NCBI GenBank assembly: GCA_002778785.1
Contig: PEZS01000011.1
Span: 352,868-416,867, forward strand
Length of the DNA stretch: 64,000 bases
Source: Bdellovibrionales bacterium CG10_big_fil_rev_8_21_14_0_10_45_34
Lineage (GTDB): Bacteria > Bdellovibrionota > Bdellovibrionia > Bdellovibrionales > 1-14-0-10-45-34
Direction of reading: 5' to 3'
The notes under the pieces were generated by a model. The model had not been told where the DNA came from. It did not search any database and worked only from the letters and a program-made list of their open reading frames with translations. Shown here piece by piece: positions 1 to 11,743 of the stretch. The translations under genes were made by a program, and so were the position numbers. Within the stretch, counting starts at the first letter, position 1. Every line of letters starts with the position of its first letter.

Positions 1-218
1 CCACGAGTGCTACCATCAAAGCCAAAATTAAGTTCAAAACACGCTCGCCGTTTAGTTTTTTATTACAAGTCACAATCACGCTCCGAAAATGAATAATTTT
101 CACTATTCCATCTATCGACATAGGTTGGTACTAAATTGAGACCCAAAGCAATTGCGGGATTTTTTAGTGGTATTTTTGTATCAGTTTGAGACAATACTCG
201 GAAGATAGGTACCGTCAA

Positions 219-1178
219 ATGAGCACACCACTAAGAGACAAGAACATTTTATTTAGCAGTCAGGGAATCTTACAGAAGGTGCGTGCTACTTGCACCATTG
301 GCCTTATACTTACCTTTTGCGTTTGTACGCGAGCAGAGGTAAGGGCGACTAGAGCTCTCTATATTGCCAATGCCTTGACTAAGGCAGGCGTTAACAGCTC
401 ATTTTGCAATAAAAACGACTTGCCAAACTATTATCCGCAACTCATAAGCGTTGTGCACATCAGCTCAACTGAAATCGCACACAATCCGAAACTTTATGGC
501 GTTTCAGATAATTTTCCTCAGTTACTGCGCAACGCTGATCTAGTTCTGAAGATTGGAGCCACTCTCCAGCAGACTGTATTAACTGAAAACCTACCCTTCC
601 TAGAAAAACTTGATCGTGAATTCGCTGCAACTGCGGAAGTTTTAGCAGGATGTGGAATCAGAACAAATTTTGAAATTCGAAAGTACTCTGGCTTAGAGCC
701 GAGTAAAGTATTCGACAATGGCTACCGCGGAGAGAAGTTTTCAAGTCTTAATTGGCGAGCTAACTTAAGTCCTTTGGCTTTTGAAAGGCCTCACATTTTT
801 GTGGTAAGCGAACTTACGGACCCTGATCCATCTACAGCCATACGAGGCTTCCAAAGCGAGCAAATTAATGGCAATGCCGTAAATGATGGGTCCCCAGATA
901 CTGGTATTATTCTGCTTTCACAATACAGACTGAGTGAAGGCCACAAAAGAAAACGATGCTTCGACATGGCTCACGAGCTTGGACATGTGTTAGGTAGAAT
1001 GAGCCACGTAGATTCCGTAACTGCCCCACAAAAAAACAAAGATCTAATGACCGCATTATGCACAGACGGCAAAAACAAGTATTTTCGATTAGACAGGTTT
1101 TCCGATGCTCAGTGCAAATTAATAAGATCTCACCCTGTATTTGCTGAACAACTTTCTTCGAGGAACGACAGCCAATAA
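219..1178 (+). CDS. secreted zinc metalloprotease (HExxHxxGxxH)
   Basis: The protein has a hydrophobic segment near residues 24-38 (IGLILTFCVC) that looks like a signal peptide, followed by about 280 residues of extracellular domain. Near residue 250 it carries AHELGHVLGRMSH, which is the extended HExxHxxGxxH zinc site of metzincin-type proteases. A Met in LMTALC about 25 residues further on may be the Met-turn. Several cysteines fit an exported, disulfide-bonded protein. I chose the ATG at 219 because the upstream in-frame start is a TTG at 186. The substrate cannot be read from the sequence. No neighbour is in the same operon. Confidence 0.7.
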   Translation: MSTPLRDKNILFSSQGILQKVRATCTIGLILTFCVCTRAEVRATRALYIANALTKAGVNSSFCNKNDLPNYYPQLISVVHISSTEIAHNPKLYGVSDNFPQLLRNADLVLKIGATLQQTVLTENLPFLEKLDREFAATAEVLAGCGIRTNFEIRKYSGLEPSKVFDNGYRGEKFSSLNWRANLSPLAFERPHIFVVSELTDPDPSTAIRGFQSEQINGNAVNDGSPDTGIILLSQYRLSEGHKRKRCFDMAHELGHVLGRMSHVDSVTAPQKNKDLMTALCTDGKNKYFRLDRFSDAQCKLIRSHPVFAEQLSSRNDSQ

Positions 1179-1644
1179 ATGTTCGTATGTTGGTTCAGTT
1201 TTTTAAAATTCGAAAGTCCTTACCCCACCAATTCCTTCAGATGCTCCAGATGGGCGAACGATTTAATTTTTAAATGTAAAGAGCTCCGAAAACGAAGTTC
1301 GAGCCAACTTAGCCTATAAATAGGCGGAGCGGCGGGATTTGTTCCCCAGATCCTCGGCAAATCGGAATTTAATTCACTATTCGGCAAAAATCTCTGGAAA
1401 TACCACAGCAAATGTTAATATCAATAGTTTATGCGAAACCAACTGATAAAAACCCAATATTTGCAAAACGAACTGGGAGCTGAAAACGGGAGAATTCTTT
1501 CGGAAATATACATACAATGTTTACGGTAGAAGCAAGGTATGCAACTAAGAAACAAACCGGCCTATATTCAGCCTTAGAAGTATAGACGGCACACCGTGAA
1601 TCTAACTGCGAAAATGTTCTAGTTAACTTTTATGAGGGAAATGG
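1179..1644. other. intergenic region with no clear gene
   Basis: This 466-bp gap separates the metalloprotease gene from the thioesterase gene. A 63-codon open frame exists on the minus strand at 1220-1411, but it has no convincing ribosome site and no family signature. I see no RNA gene here. The promoter for the following signalling operon probably lies near the right end, but I cannot point to clear -35 and -10 boxes. Confidence 0.5.
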
Positions 1645-2061
1645 ATGAAGAAGCGTTTTATTTCAGAGTTTTGTCCGCGGTTTTCAGACTTTGACATGCA
1701 GGGTATTTTAAACTCTAGGATTTATCTAGATTTGTTAGCGGAGGCGAGACTAGACCAAATGGTTCGCTGCTATGGAAGACCGTTAGACTACTACGCGAAG
1801 AAAAATGCGAGTTGGGTATTATCATCGTTAACGATAGATTTTCGCAGGCCCGTATACTATGGCAACAAAATTAGAGTAGAAACCGAAGTAGTAGCCATGG
1901 AAGGTGCCGTCGCGACAGTTGATTTCGCAATTGGAAACGATAATATTAGCGACCGATATGCTTCTGGGAAAGCCAATTATCACCTCGTAGATCTTGCAAC
2001 CAAACGCCCCATTACGATCGGGAACGAGGATATTGAAATATTCCTATCTAAACCAAGTTGA
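1645..2061 (+). CDS. acyl-CoA thioesterase, 4HBT hotdog family
   Basis: This 138-residue protein has the layout of a 4-hydroxybenzoyl-CoA thioesterase-like hotdog enzyme. The N-terminal stretch FSDFDMQGILNSRIYLD resembles the family's active-site motif, in which an Asp lies near an Asn or His after a loop. RRPVYYGNKIRVETEV is the usual central strand pair. Such enzymes hydrolyse acyl-CoA thioesters in the cytoplasm. The substrate is unknown. The ATG follows GAGGG at a good distance. The stop codon directly abuts the start of the next histidine kinase gene, so it may be the first gene of that operon. Confidence 0.75.
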   Translation: MKKRFISEFCPRFSDFDMQGILNSRIYLDLLAEARLDQMVRCYGRPLDYYAKKNASWVLSSLTIDFRRPVYYGNKIRVETEVVAMEGAVATVDFAIGNDNISDRYASGKANYHLVDLATKRPITIGNEDIEIFLSKPS

Positions 2062-4077
2062 GTGTCGCAGATGAATCTATCGCAAATACTGCTTCTAACT
2101 TTGAGTAGCAAAAACGCCGGGTCAAAATCCTTGCGATACTACAAGGCTAACTGCCAAGTTTTCCTTCGTTTGGTAGCGATTTTATTTTTTCTGTTTAGCG
2201 ATTCGGTAAGTGCGGTGACTTTAAAAACCGATAGTCAGTTTTTGCCTGACCTAGCTGACGTAGCATCAATATATTCCGGCCGTCTAGACCCTAGCTTCAA
2301 TTTGAATTTAACAACATTTGATGAGTTAAACTCAGAACTACAACGGTCAACCATAGTTCTTGATAAAGGCCGCATGGGTTACGGTGGCGGCTCAATTTGG
2401 GCGCTGTTTGACCTGCACAATCAGAGCAACTCTGATCATTTGGTTGTAAGGTACCCCTACGTTTCGATGCAGAAAATTGATTTCTTGGTCTTCAATAGCT
2501 CCGGCCATCTAATATCTCATCTTGTATCCGGCAAACTTGTCGCACCAAATCTCAGAGCAACAAAAACTGCCGACTATCAGTTCCCGTTGACAGTCCCTGC
2601 GGGGAACAAAGTGACACTGGCAATACATTTTGAATCTACTGGATCAATGCAAATGCCTCTCGAGATTGCGACATCAAACTACGTCAGCTTTTCTACTAAT
2701 CTTAAGAATCTGCTATTCGGAGTCTACTATGGAGCGATTCTTGTATTGGCAATTTACTCTTTCTTCTTGTTTTTGAAGCTAGGCAATCTGGTATATTTGG
2801 CATATCTCACTTATTTGATTTCTGTCGCTCTCGCGCAAATGAGCTTGCATGGAATTGGCTACCTTTACCTTTGGCCCGCTCACAGCAACTGGAATCTCGT
2901 AAGCACATTGGTTTTGGTGGGCCTTATGTTTGCCTCACTTTCTTACTTCTCAAACTTAGTTCTGAATGGCCACAGAAACTATCTGCTGAGAGCTGCGTTT
3001 TATTTATCTGGCATTTCTTCGATTTCGTTAAGCCTGCTTGCTTTAGTCACCTATAGTTCTTTGGTGATAAAAATTGCCGGCTTTATGACGATCTTTCTGC
3101 CGTTCTTTTTTATTGCTATAGGGGCATTTGCTTTGCGCAGAAAAGCCGAGTTTGCACCCTATTACTTAGCCGGACTGAGCTTTTACATGATTGGTGCCAT
3201 TACGTATGGACTAAAAGATATGAACATCTTCCCCAACAATTCGTTTACAGAGAATGGAATTGTTATAGGCTCACTTCTTGAGATCATAATTTTCGCATAT
3301 GGTATCTCCAATCAAGTCGAAAGAATAAAGGAAGAAAGAGATAAGACCAAGCTTGCCTTCGAAAAAGCACAAGCCCTATCGAATGTTGCTGTCCAAGTTA
3401 GTCACGACATTAGATCGCCTGTAGCTGCCTTAAGAGCGATCAGCGGCTTACAAAGCGGCCTATCTGGCAACGTAAGCAAATTGCTCGACAATGCTATTTC
3501 GCGAATTCAGGCAATTGCAGACGACCTCTTATATCAATATCGGCCAAGCCGCGAGGCTCCTGACATGGAAGTAACGACACCCCTCGCTACCATTCTGGAG
3601 TCTACAAAATCAATGACAGAAGAGTACCAACTCAGGCTTTCTTCGCGCACAGGAGTAAAAGTATCATTCGACACGTTCCTTGAAGACAACAATTATTTGC
3701 TCCCGATAAGTGAATTGAGTTTTTCGAGAATACTTGGCAATTTGTTGGAAAATGCATGCAATGCTATTGAATCTAGTGGAAATATAGACGTTACTGTATC
3801 GTCAGATCTGAAAACTTTTGTTCTAAAGGTTACGGATTCGGGCGTTGGAATGTCCGCCTCGGAGGTTTCTATGGCCACAACCAAAGGATGGAGCAAAAAA
3901 GGAAATGAGGGATTCGGTTTGGGCCTCAGCTTTGTCAATGAGACAGTCAGAAAGTGTGGTGGCGATATCAAAATCTTAAGCTCCCTAGCAATAGGCACTG
4001 AATTCATAGTCATTCTTCCTATGATTTCGTCAAACGTTAACGGAGTACAACGGTCTCATGAAACTCTCATTCGATGA
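2062..4077 (+). CDS. 7TMR-DISM sensor histidine kinase
   Basis: Residues about 30-50 form a signal peptide. An extracellular beta-rich domain of the 7TMR-DISM type (roughly 55-210) follows, then seven closely spaced membrane helices (about 215-410). The cytoplasmic kinase has the phospho-acceptor His448 in VSHDIRSPV, an N box in NLLENACNAIES, and G boxes DSGVGMS and GFGLGLSFV. The family senses extracellular ligands, often carbohydrates, and autophosphorylates. The start is a GTG directly after the preceding stop; an ATG at 2071 is an alternative. The end overlaps the solute-binding protein gene by 20 bp, which suggests coupled translation and possibly a shared ligand. Confidence 0.88.
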   Translation: MSQMNLSQILLLTLSSKNAGSKSLRYYKANCQVFLRLVAILFFLFSDSVSAVTLKTDSQFLPDLADVASIYSGRLDPSFNLNLTTFDELNSELQRSTIVLDKGRMGYGGGSIWALFDLHNQSNSDHLVVRYPYVSMQKIDFLVFNSSGHLISHLVSGKLVAPNLRATKTADYQFPLTVPAGNKVTLAIHFESTGSMQMPLEIATSNYVSFSTNLKNLLFGVYYGAILVLAIYSFFLFLKLGNLVYLAYLTYLISVALAQMSLHGIGYLYLWPAHSNWNLVSTLVLVGLMFASLSYFSNLVLNGHRNYLLRAAFYLSGISSISLSLLALVTYSSLVIKIAGFMTIFLPFFFIAIGAFALRRKAEFAPYYLAGLSFYMIGAITYGLKDMNIFPNNSFTENGIVIGSLLEIIIFAYGISNQVERIKEERDKTKLAFEKAQALSNVAVQVSHDIRSPVAALRAISGLQSGLSGNVSKLLDNAISRIQAIADDLLYQYRPSREAPDMEVTTPLATILESTKSMTEEYQLRLSSRTGVKVSFDTFLEDNNYLLPISELSFSRILGNLLENACNAIESSGNIDVTVSSDLKTFVLKVTDSGVGMSASEVSMATTKGWSKKGNEGFGLGLSFVNETVRKCGGDIKILSSLAIGTEFIVILPMISSNVNGVQRSHETLIR

Positions 4078-4975
4078 AACTGTATACCCGATGAAAAAGT
4101 CCGCTCGGCGGAAGAGCACTATCAGGTCGCCGAGAATAAGTGGGCCTTGGGTTATTCGCGTTGTTCAACACCAAAAGCATCTTCTAGCGCTAATAACTTT
4201 GGCGGTTTTGAATTTCGGAAGTCCGATTGCCTACTCTGCCGAGACCCTAAAAGTTTGTTACGTGCCTTGGTTCGGACCCGATAAAGAGTTTGGACCTGAT
4301 TACGAAATGGCGATAAACTTCGCCAAATCAAACGGCTACACAACTAGTTTTATTCAAATAACCTACGATCAATCATTTGAACTGGAGTCAGACACGGCGA
4401 ATGAAACAAAGCTATTTCGTAGTGGTAAATGCGACCTATATAGTATGGCTCTTACCCTTACTCCCGCTCGGAAGAAAGTGACAGAAATGATCGCACTTTA
4501 CCCTGGGCGTTCATTTGTTGTTGTGCGAAAAGGAACGAAAGACAGGAGCACACTTAACGACCTCAAAGGCACAAAAACAGTTGTTGTCAAAGGGACCAGT
4601 TACGAGCAGATATTAGAAAATGCGAACCAAACTTTTAGCTCAAAAGATAAGATAAAAATTCAAACTACTATCGAAGGGGGCAACCTACCTAAACTGCTCT
4701 CTAACGAAGTAGATTTTATCGTTATGGATTCTGCCTTGGCTTTTTCTGCTATTTTCAAACATTCCAAGGAGTTAAGGTTGGGGTTTCCTGTTGGCAAGAT
4801 TGAACAGCTGGGCTGGGCAGTAAGCAAAAAGAATTCGAGACTTGCCAATGAAATACGATCTTATTTTGATAGCCAAAAAACCCTTGGTGATTCAGAAATA
4901 AGTGGAGTCTTTAAAAAATATTTCGGCCTGACCTATGCGCAGTACGAAAGAACTCTTTACTCAATTTCCAAATGA
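4058..4975 (+). CDS. periplasmic solute-binding protein, family 3 (PBPb)
   Basis: A long N-region is followed by a signal sequence that ends near residue 60 (PIAYS-AETL). The mature part has the bilobed family-3 fold: LKVCYVPWFGPD at the start, LTLTPARKKVTEM after the first lobe, and a C-terminal half containing LNDLKGTKTVVVKGTSYE. No ABC permease or ATPase gene is nearby. It sits between two histidine kinase genes with ATGA-type overlaps, so a sensory role, delivering a small ligand to one or both kinases, is more likely than transport. That role is inferred from context. A second ATG at 4091 could also start translation. Confidence 0.8.
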   Translation: MKLSFDETVYPMKKSARRKSTIRSPRISGPWVIRVVQHQKHLLALITLAVLNFGSPIAYSAETLKVCYVPWFGPDKEFGPDYEMAINFAKSNGYTTSFIQITYDQSFELESDTANETKLFRSGKCDLYSMALTLTPARKKVTEMIALYPGRSFVVVRKGTKDRSTLNDLKGTKTVVVKGTSYEQILENANQTFSSKDKIKIQTTIEGGNLPKLLSNEVDFIVMDSALAFSAIFKHSKELRLGFPVGKIEQLGWAVSKKNSRLANEIRSYFDSQKTLGDSEISGVFKKYFGLTYAQYERTLYSISK

Positions 4976-6324
4976 AACAGATTAAGCTACAAAAAGCCTT
5001 TGATATGTCTTTTCTGGTGATCGTTACGGCTTACGGACTGATGATCGTTAGCCTTTTTTACTGGGTATTCGAGCGTTTCGAATCAGAGATGTATAGTCGA
5101 GTTAAGGCAGAACTCATACTAATAGCAGATTCGCAGATTCCTTACCTTATCGAAGACTTCAACTCCGAATCTCACCAAAGTGTGCATCTTCGCAGCTTAG
5201 GCTTAACTGCCAACTATCGAGATCTGAAGCTCGCAATAAGAGTCAAAGATCAACAGGGTAAAGTTTGGAGTGAAGAGCCTTTGAATCTTGTTTCGAACTA
5301 CGCTGACTTGTCCGAATCCAAGAAAGTTTATGTAGTGAAAGACATAACGTACTTTCCGGATACGCTCGGGCATGTCGAAATTTGGGCCACCCCACCAGAC
5401 ACGTTGCTGGCTAAAAACAATGCGCTAATTTGGTCATTCTTAGTGGGTATTATTGCGCTCGTTCTTGGTCTATTCCTACATAGAAAATTCTTACATGTTT
5501 TTGCGTTGAAACCATTGCTGCAGCTTAAACATAGCGTCCGAAACTACAAGTATGGCGGAAGTTTTTCACTCCCAACGACGGGATCTGTGGACATTGCTGA
5601 ACTAGGCAATGAGTTCTCAACTCTTCTTAAGAAAGTTGAAGATGCCGACTCCAGAGAGAAAATTTCAGAAATGAAGTCTCAAATAGCTCGGCAGATCGCG
5701 CACGACATTCGATCACCCGTGTCGGTCCTAAAATCCGTGTTCACGACAGATAATTCTGAGCTACCTCAAAGTAAAGAACTCATATCAAAGGCTCTCTACA
5801 GAATTGAGAGCATTGCAAATGATCTACTTTACCGAACAGTTGATCTACAGATAGTCTCTGCCGAGGAGATTGCTGATTTAATTCAAAGTGTAGTTGAAGA
5901 AAAGAACATCGAGTTTGACCATCAAATTAGCTTATTATCTGATTTCCGACCCGGGCCAGCTAAGGTAAGAATGAGCAAGTCACACTTTAGTAGAATTGTT
6001 TCCAACCTAGTTAATAATAGTGCTCAAGCAAAAAAGAACTCCTTAGTAAAAATTGTTGTCAGCCTAAATGTCGTCAATGAAGAAGTTGTTGTTGCAATTA
6101 GCGATGACGGCGTCGGCATACCGGAAGATACCATACGAAGAGTTATTCAGGGCGATCAAGTTATCAGCGAGTCAGGGTTCGGCCTGGGCCTATCAAGTGC
6201 TCGTAACCAGATTTTGGCGTGGGATGCGAAGTTCACTATTGAAAGATTGAAAGATGCGGGAACGAAGGTAGAGATTCGCTTTCCGAGACAAGATATTAAC
6301 CCAACTGGAGCTACAGCATTTTGA
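4972..6324 (+). CDS. membrane sensor histidine kinase
   Basis: The start overlaps the previous stop as ATGA. A membrane helix near residues 12-32 and another near 148-168 enclose a periplasmic sensor domain of about 115 residues. A HAMP-like linker and a dimerisation helix follow. The phospho-acceptor is His244 in QIAHDIRSPVSVL. The N box is NLVNNSAQAKK, and the G boxes are SDDGVGIPED and GFGLGLSSA. The HDIRSPV core is nearly identical to that of the first kinase in the operon, so the two kinases may be paralogues. The likely partner is the response regulator immediately downstream. Confidence 0.9.
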   Translation: MKQIKLQKAFDMSFLVIVTAYGLMIVSLFYWVFERFESEMYSRVKAELILIADSQIPYLIEDFNSESHQSVHLRSLGLTANYRDLKLAIRVKDQQGKVWSEEPLNLVSNYADLSESKKVYVVKDITYFPDTLGHVEIWATPPDTLLAKNNALIWSFLVGIIALVLGLFLHRKFLHVFALKPLLQLKHSVRNYKYGGSFSLPTTGSVDIAELGNEFSTLLKKVEDADSREKISEMKSQIARQIAHDIRSPVSVLKSVFTTDNSELPQSKELISKALYRIESIANDLLYRTVDLQIVSAEEIADLIQSVVEEKNIEFDHQISLLSDFRPGPAKVRMSKSHFSRIVSNLVNNSAQAKKNSLVKIVVSLNVVNEEVVVAISDDGVGIPEDTIRRVIQGDQVISESGFGLGLSSARNQILAWDAKFTIERLKDAGTKVEIRFPRQDINPTGATAF

Positions 6325-6671
6325 AAAAACTTGTGTTGATTGATGATGATGAGTTGATACGGATGACGTGGGAGTTCTGTGCTAAGCAACATGGGCGTGA
6401 AGTAGTAGCCTTTGATTCGGTAGAGGCTTTTTTAATAGCAGACATTCCGACAAAAATCCGCGTCTATATTGATTACAATTTAAAACCAAGGCACAACTCA
6501 AATAATCGCGCTAGCGAGAATGGTGATACGCAGCTTACGGGCTACGATGTAGCTAAACTTCTCTTCAATAAAGGCTATCAAGAAATCTACATCACCACCG
6601 GAGACGTTGTGCTTCCAGAGCGGCCGACCTATGTGAAAGCCGTTGTAGGAAAAGACTTTCCAATTGAATAA
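6321..6671 (+). CDS. single-domain response regulator
   Basis: This 116-residue protein is a lone receiver domain. It has the acidic pair IDDDE at the N-terminus, the phospho-acceptor Asp51 in YIDYNL, a Thr in YITTGD at the switch position, and the conserved Lys in VVGKDFP. There is no output domain, so it probably acts by protein contact or as a phosphate shuttle. The loop after the acceptor Asp is longer than usual (NLKPRHNSNNRASENG). Translation starts at a TTG that overlaps the kinase stop TGA, so it is coupled to that kinase. Confidence 0.85.
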   Translation: MKKLVLIDDDELIRMTWEFCAKQHGREVVAFDSVEAFLIADIPTKIRVYIDYNLKPRHNSNNRASENGDTQLTGYDVAKLLFNKGYQEIYITTGDVVLPERPTYVKAVVGKDFPIE

Positions 6672-6827
6672 CAATTCTTTTCTAGGATTCGTTTACTTGG
6701 TCAAGCTCATTTTCGAATTTATAGAATTGCCACTAAAGAATGAGACAAGTTATCAGCAGTGAAGGTCAAATCGCAATTCAACAAAACGTCACCGCTGCGG
6801 TCTATTGCCAATGTTTCGATGAACACA

Positions 6828-7799
6828 CTACGAAAGCATCGCTAAAAAATAGATGATAGGCGCACCAAACAAAATGCCGTCGATGCGATCAAGAATGCCG
6901 CCATGACCGGGCATAAGACTACCAGAATCCTTCACACCAACATGCCGCTTGATCGTTGATTCAAAGAAGTCTCCCATTTGAGCAGACACCGAAGCTGCTA
7001 TCAAAAACAGCAGCACCACAAGTAAACTCAAATGATCGCCGCCCATAGACGCCCCAACAGCGTCCAGCTCAGTGCCCAACCCTCGTACAGTCTCTACTGC
7101 CGCACTTTGAGGCGCGGAACTGTCTGAGAGCGAACCCTGATGAGAAGATATCCCATATGAACTGCCCTTACCGAGCAAATACCAATATGTGAGCGAGCCC
7201 AAAATCACCGACCCAACTAAGCCTGCAACTGCTCCCTCCCAAGTTTTCTTGGGTGATACCGTAGGCCACAATTTGTTTTTGCCAAACTGACTGCCTCCAA
7301 AATAAGCAGAAATGTCTCCGGCGAAAACTGTAATAATTAAAAGTGCAAACCACCGATCTCCGCGCTCGAAATGAATTAGGCCGACTGCGAAAAAAGGAAG
7401 CAGCACGGTGTAAAGATGGCAAACCACAATTCGGTTCAACACCAAGTAGATGCGCTCAATCGAAACCTCAGTACGCAATATGACAAAACTCGACAGCAAG
7501 CTTAACAACAAACCAAACACAAAAATGTGAAGGGCAATGTTAGGTAGGTACACCATCATCAAATAAGTACTTACCGAAAAGAACAAAAAGAGATTTGAGT
7601 ACCGCTTATCAATCCCTAGCAGCATCCGCGCTATCTCTCTCTGAGAAAGCAGCGCCGCCACTGATCCGGCAATGATGAGCCCGTATTTTCCAAAAAGAGC
7701 GTAAGCTCCAATAATGCAAACTGCTGCAACCAGGGCAGAGACAACCCGCAGTTTCAATGTAGAGAATTTTTTTTGTGCATCCCCAGAAGATTCAACCAT
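6828..7799 (-). CDS. cdsA: phosphatidate cytidylyltransferase
   Basis: The enzyme makes CDP-diacylglycerol from phosphatidic acid and CTP at the cytoplasmic membrane, the branch point of phospholipid synthesis. The C-terminal signature is present: STIKRHVGVKDSGSL, followed by PGHGGILDRIDG. Many hydrophobic helices precede it. I set the start at the ATG at 7799, directly after the uppS stop, because the longer frame back to 7928 runs through uppS. A Ser/Gly-rich hydrophilic insert near residues 215-250 (LGKGSSYGISSHQGS) is larger than usual. It is the last gene of the rpsB operon. Confidence 0.93.
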   Translation of the reverse strand: MVESSGDAQKKFSTLKLRVVSALVAAVCIIGAYALFGKYGLIIAGSVAALLSQREIARMLLGIDKRYSNLFLFFSVSTYLMMVYLPNIALHIFVFGLLLSLLSSFVILRTEVSIERIYLVLNRIVVCHLYTVLLPFFAVGLIHFERGDRWFALLIITVFAGDISAYFGGSQFGKNKLWPTVSPKKTWEGAVAGLVGSVILGSLTYWYLLGKGSSYGISSHQGSLSDSSAPQSAAVETVRGLGTELDAVGASMGGDHLSLLVVLLFLIAASVSAQMGDFFESTIKRHVGVKDSGSLMPGHGGILDRIDGILFGAPIIYFLAMLS

Positions 7800-7800
7800 G

Positions 7801-8724
7801 TTAAATAAGTATTTCTTGTACAGATAAGCGCGAAAGAAGCTCAAAATCCGACGGCTCACGCGAGTCAAGCAGTCCCAGCGTTCTCGATGTCGCAAATTGG
7901 TCGGCAGTCTTAGCGACATCGCTTTCAAGACTTGCTGCAGCGAAATACTGCTTATCTGGCCGAACGGATTTTCGAATACTTATCCTTTCGACGGACTGTT
8001 GCTCACTTTTTATCTGCTCACCGGTCTTGCCAAACCGACGCTCACGACCCGCAAAGTTCTGCAGCAGCTCTTCAAGCTTCGCAGCTGTGAACGCGGGCCA
8101 AGCATCTGGCGTGAACGCAATCTCCGCGTAGGCGAGCTGCCATATTAAGAAATTAGAAATTCTCTGCTCCCCGCTAGTGCGTATCACCAGATCTATAGGA
8201 GGCATAGGATTACTCGGAAGCGCCTTTTCAAATGCGCTTAGATCAACATCACTCGGCTTCATCGTACCGGCTGCGACTTTTTCGCAAAGTAGTTGCGCGG
8301 CTCTGACAATTTCTTGCCGGCCGCCATAGTTCAGGGCAAATACCAGACGAAGCCCCGTATTTGCCGAAGTCACCGCTACTGTCTTATTAATTTCACGCTG
8401 AACTTCTTTAGGTAACTTTGAGATGTCGCCAACTACTGCAAACTGAATGTTTTGCTTTAATAAAATCTTTCTTTCACGACGAAGATTCTTTTCTAAAAGT
8501 CGAAACAACAAGCTCACTTCTGATTTTGGTCTAAGCCAGTTTTCCGTAGAGAATGCGTAGAGAGTCAAATGTTTGATGCCAAGCTCAGTGCATCTTTCAA
8601 TCACTCGGCGAGCCGTACGTGCTCCCTTTATGTGCCCATAAGATCTTGGGTATCCACGAGCTTCGGCCCACCGACCATTGCCGTCCATTATAATAGCAAG
8701 ATGATTTGGAAGCCCTTCTTTCAC
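7801..8724 (-). CDS. uppS: isoprenyl transferase (undecaprenyl diphosphate synthase)
   Basis: This cis-prenyltransferase makes the undecaprenyl diphosphate carrier for cell-wall synthesis. The family motifs are clear: AIIMDGNGRWAEARG with the catalytic Asp, HIKGARTARRVIE, LTLYAFSTENW, ALNYGGRQEI, and DLVIRTSGEQRISNFLIWQ near the end of the fold. The standard enzyme is about 245 residues and ends near RRFGKTG. This protein continues for a further 60-65 polar residues with no recognised motif. It lies between frr and cdsA, with 5 bp and 1 bp gaps. Confidence 0.94.
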   Translation of the reverse strand: MKEGLPNHLAIIMDGNGRWAEARGYPRSYGHIKGARTARRVIERCTELGIKHLTLYAFSTENWLRPKSEVSLLFRLLEKNLRRERKILLKQNIQFAVVGDISKLPKEVQREINKTVAVTSANTGLRLVFALNYGGRQEIVRAAQLLCEKVAAGTMKPSDVDLSAFEKALPSNPMPPIDLVIRTSGEQRISNFLIWQLAYAEIAFTPDAWPAFTAAKLEELLQNFAGRERRFGKTGEQIKSEQQSVERISIRKSVRPDKQYFAAASLESDVAKTADQFATSRTLGLLDSREPSDFELLSRLSVQEILI

Positions 8725-8729
8725 GTGGG

Positions 8730-10685
<1,956 letters not shown>

Positions 10686-10765
10686 GTCCAAATTCTCCCA
10701 TTTAGAAAAGATTTTGAGACTCACCAAATCAGTGAGTCTCGATGTGATCATATAAAACTAAGAAA

Positions 10766-11719
10766 TTATTTTTCTTCAGTTGTTGCGACTGCGCTAGGCT
10801 CTTCTACTTTCGCAGTTGAAGCCTCTGCAGCAGCTGGAGTCTCAGCAGACGCAGGAGCCTCTAGCTCGCTAGCAATCTCAACGTCGTCTGCCATACCAAC
10901 GGCAACGAGTTTTCTCTTCGCCATCTTAACAACTGCGGGACCGCCCTTGTTTCTGCTGTCGCCCGCGGATGGCGCTTTAGAATCTGGACGCACTCTTTCT
11001 TCTGTCTTTTCAGCCATTGTGCGAACTTTAAGCTCCCACTCTTTGGCTCCCTCATTGAAGGAGTCAGCAATCAACGCGGCAAAAAGCTTGATCGAGCGAA
11101 TGGCGTCGTCGTTACCCGGGATTGGATAATCAACTACAGTAGGATCCGCATTCGTATCAGCAATTCCGATAACTGTAATGCCAAGTCTTTTCGCTTCTGC
11201 GACAGCGATATGTTCTTTTTTAAGATCAATAACAAACATTAAAGATGGCGGCTCTTTCATCTCACGAATACCTTCAAGGTACTCTTGTAGCCTGAGATAC
11301 TCTTTCTCTATGCCTGCGCGCTCTTTTTTATTGTAAAAATCAAGTTCACCTTTTTCGCGCATTAAATCGATTTTTTTGAGTCGATCAATGCTCTGTTTAA
11401 TTGTAACGAAGTTTGTGAGTGTTCCGCCGAGCCATCTTTTTGTGACAAAAAACTGGTCACACGCTTTGGCCGCTTCTTGAATGGGCTCCACAGCTTGTTT
11501 TTTTGTTCCGACGAAGATTAAACGCTTGCCTTGTGCAGCCTGCGCCTTAACGTAGTCGGCCGCTGTCTGTGCAGCTACCACGCTCTTTTGTAGGTCTATG
11601 ATGTGAATTCCGCCCCGCTCACCAAAAACGAAATTCTTCATTTTCGGGTTCCAGCGTTGAGTTTGGTGGCCGAAGTGCGCTCCGGCGTCGAGCATTTCTT
11701 TGATCGTTATCTGAGCCAT
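10766..11719 (-). CDS. rpsB: 30S ribosomal protein S2
   Basis: S2 motifs are complete: [25 protein letters not shown], given here as [17 protein letters not shown], then [10 protein letters not shown] and [13 protein letters not shown]. The typical protein is about 240-260 residues. This one is 317 because of an Ala/Glu/Pro-rich, low-complexity tail after residue 265. An AGGAG lies 6 bases before the ATG. It is the first gene of the operon and has a structured leader upstream, which suggests S2 autoregulation. Confidence 0.96.
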   Translation of the reverse strand: MAQITIKEMLDAGAHFGHQTQRWNPKMKNFVFGERGGIHIIDLQKSVVAAQTAADYVKAQAAQGKRLIFVGTKKQAVEPIQEAAKACDQFFVTKRWLGGTLTNFVTIKQSIDRLKKIDLMREKGELDFYNKKERAGIEKEYLRLQEYLEGIREMKEPPSLMFVIDLKKEHIAVAEAKRLGITVIGIADTNADPTVVDYPIPGNDDAIRSIKLFAALIADSFNEGAKEWELKVRTMAEKTEERVRPDSKAPSAGDSRNKGGPAVVKMAKRKLVAVGMADDVEIASELEAPASAETPAAAEASTAKVEEPSAVATTEEK

Positions 11720-11743
11720 GTTTTCTCCTTCTGGTTAAACCAC

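Noticed and set aside
1220..1411. 63-codon open frame on the minus strand
   Set aside because: No ribosome site, no recognisable motif, and it stands alone in an intergenic region.
7168..7422. 84-codon frame within cdsA
   Set aside because: Shadow of cdsA in another frame on the same strand, with no ribosome site.
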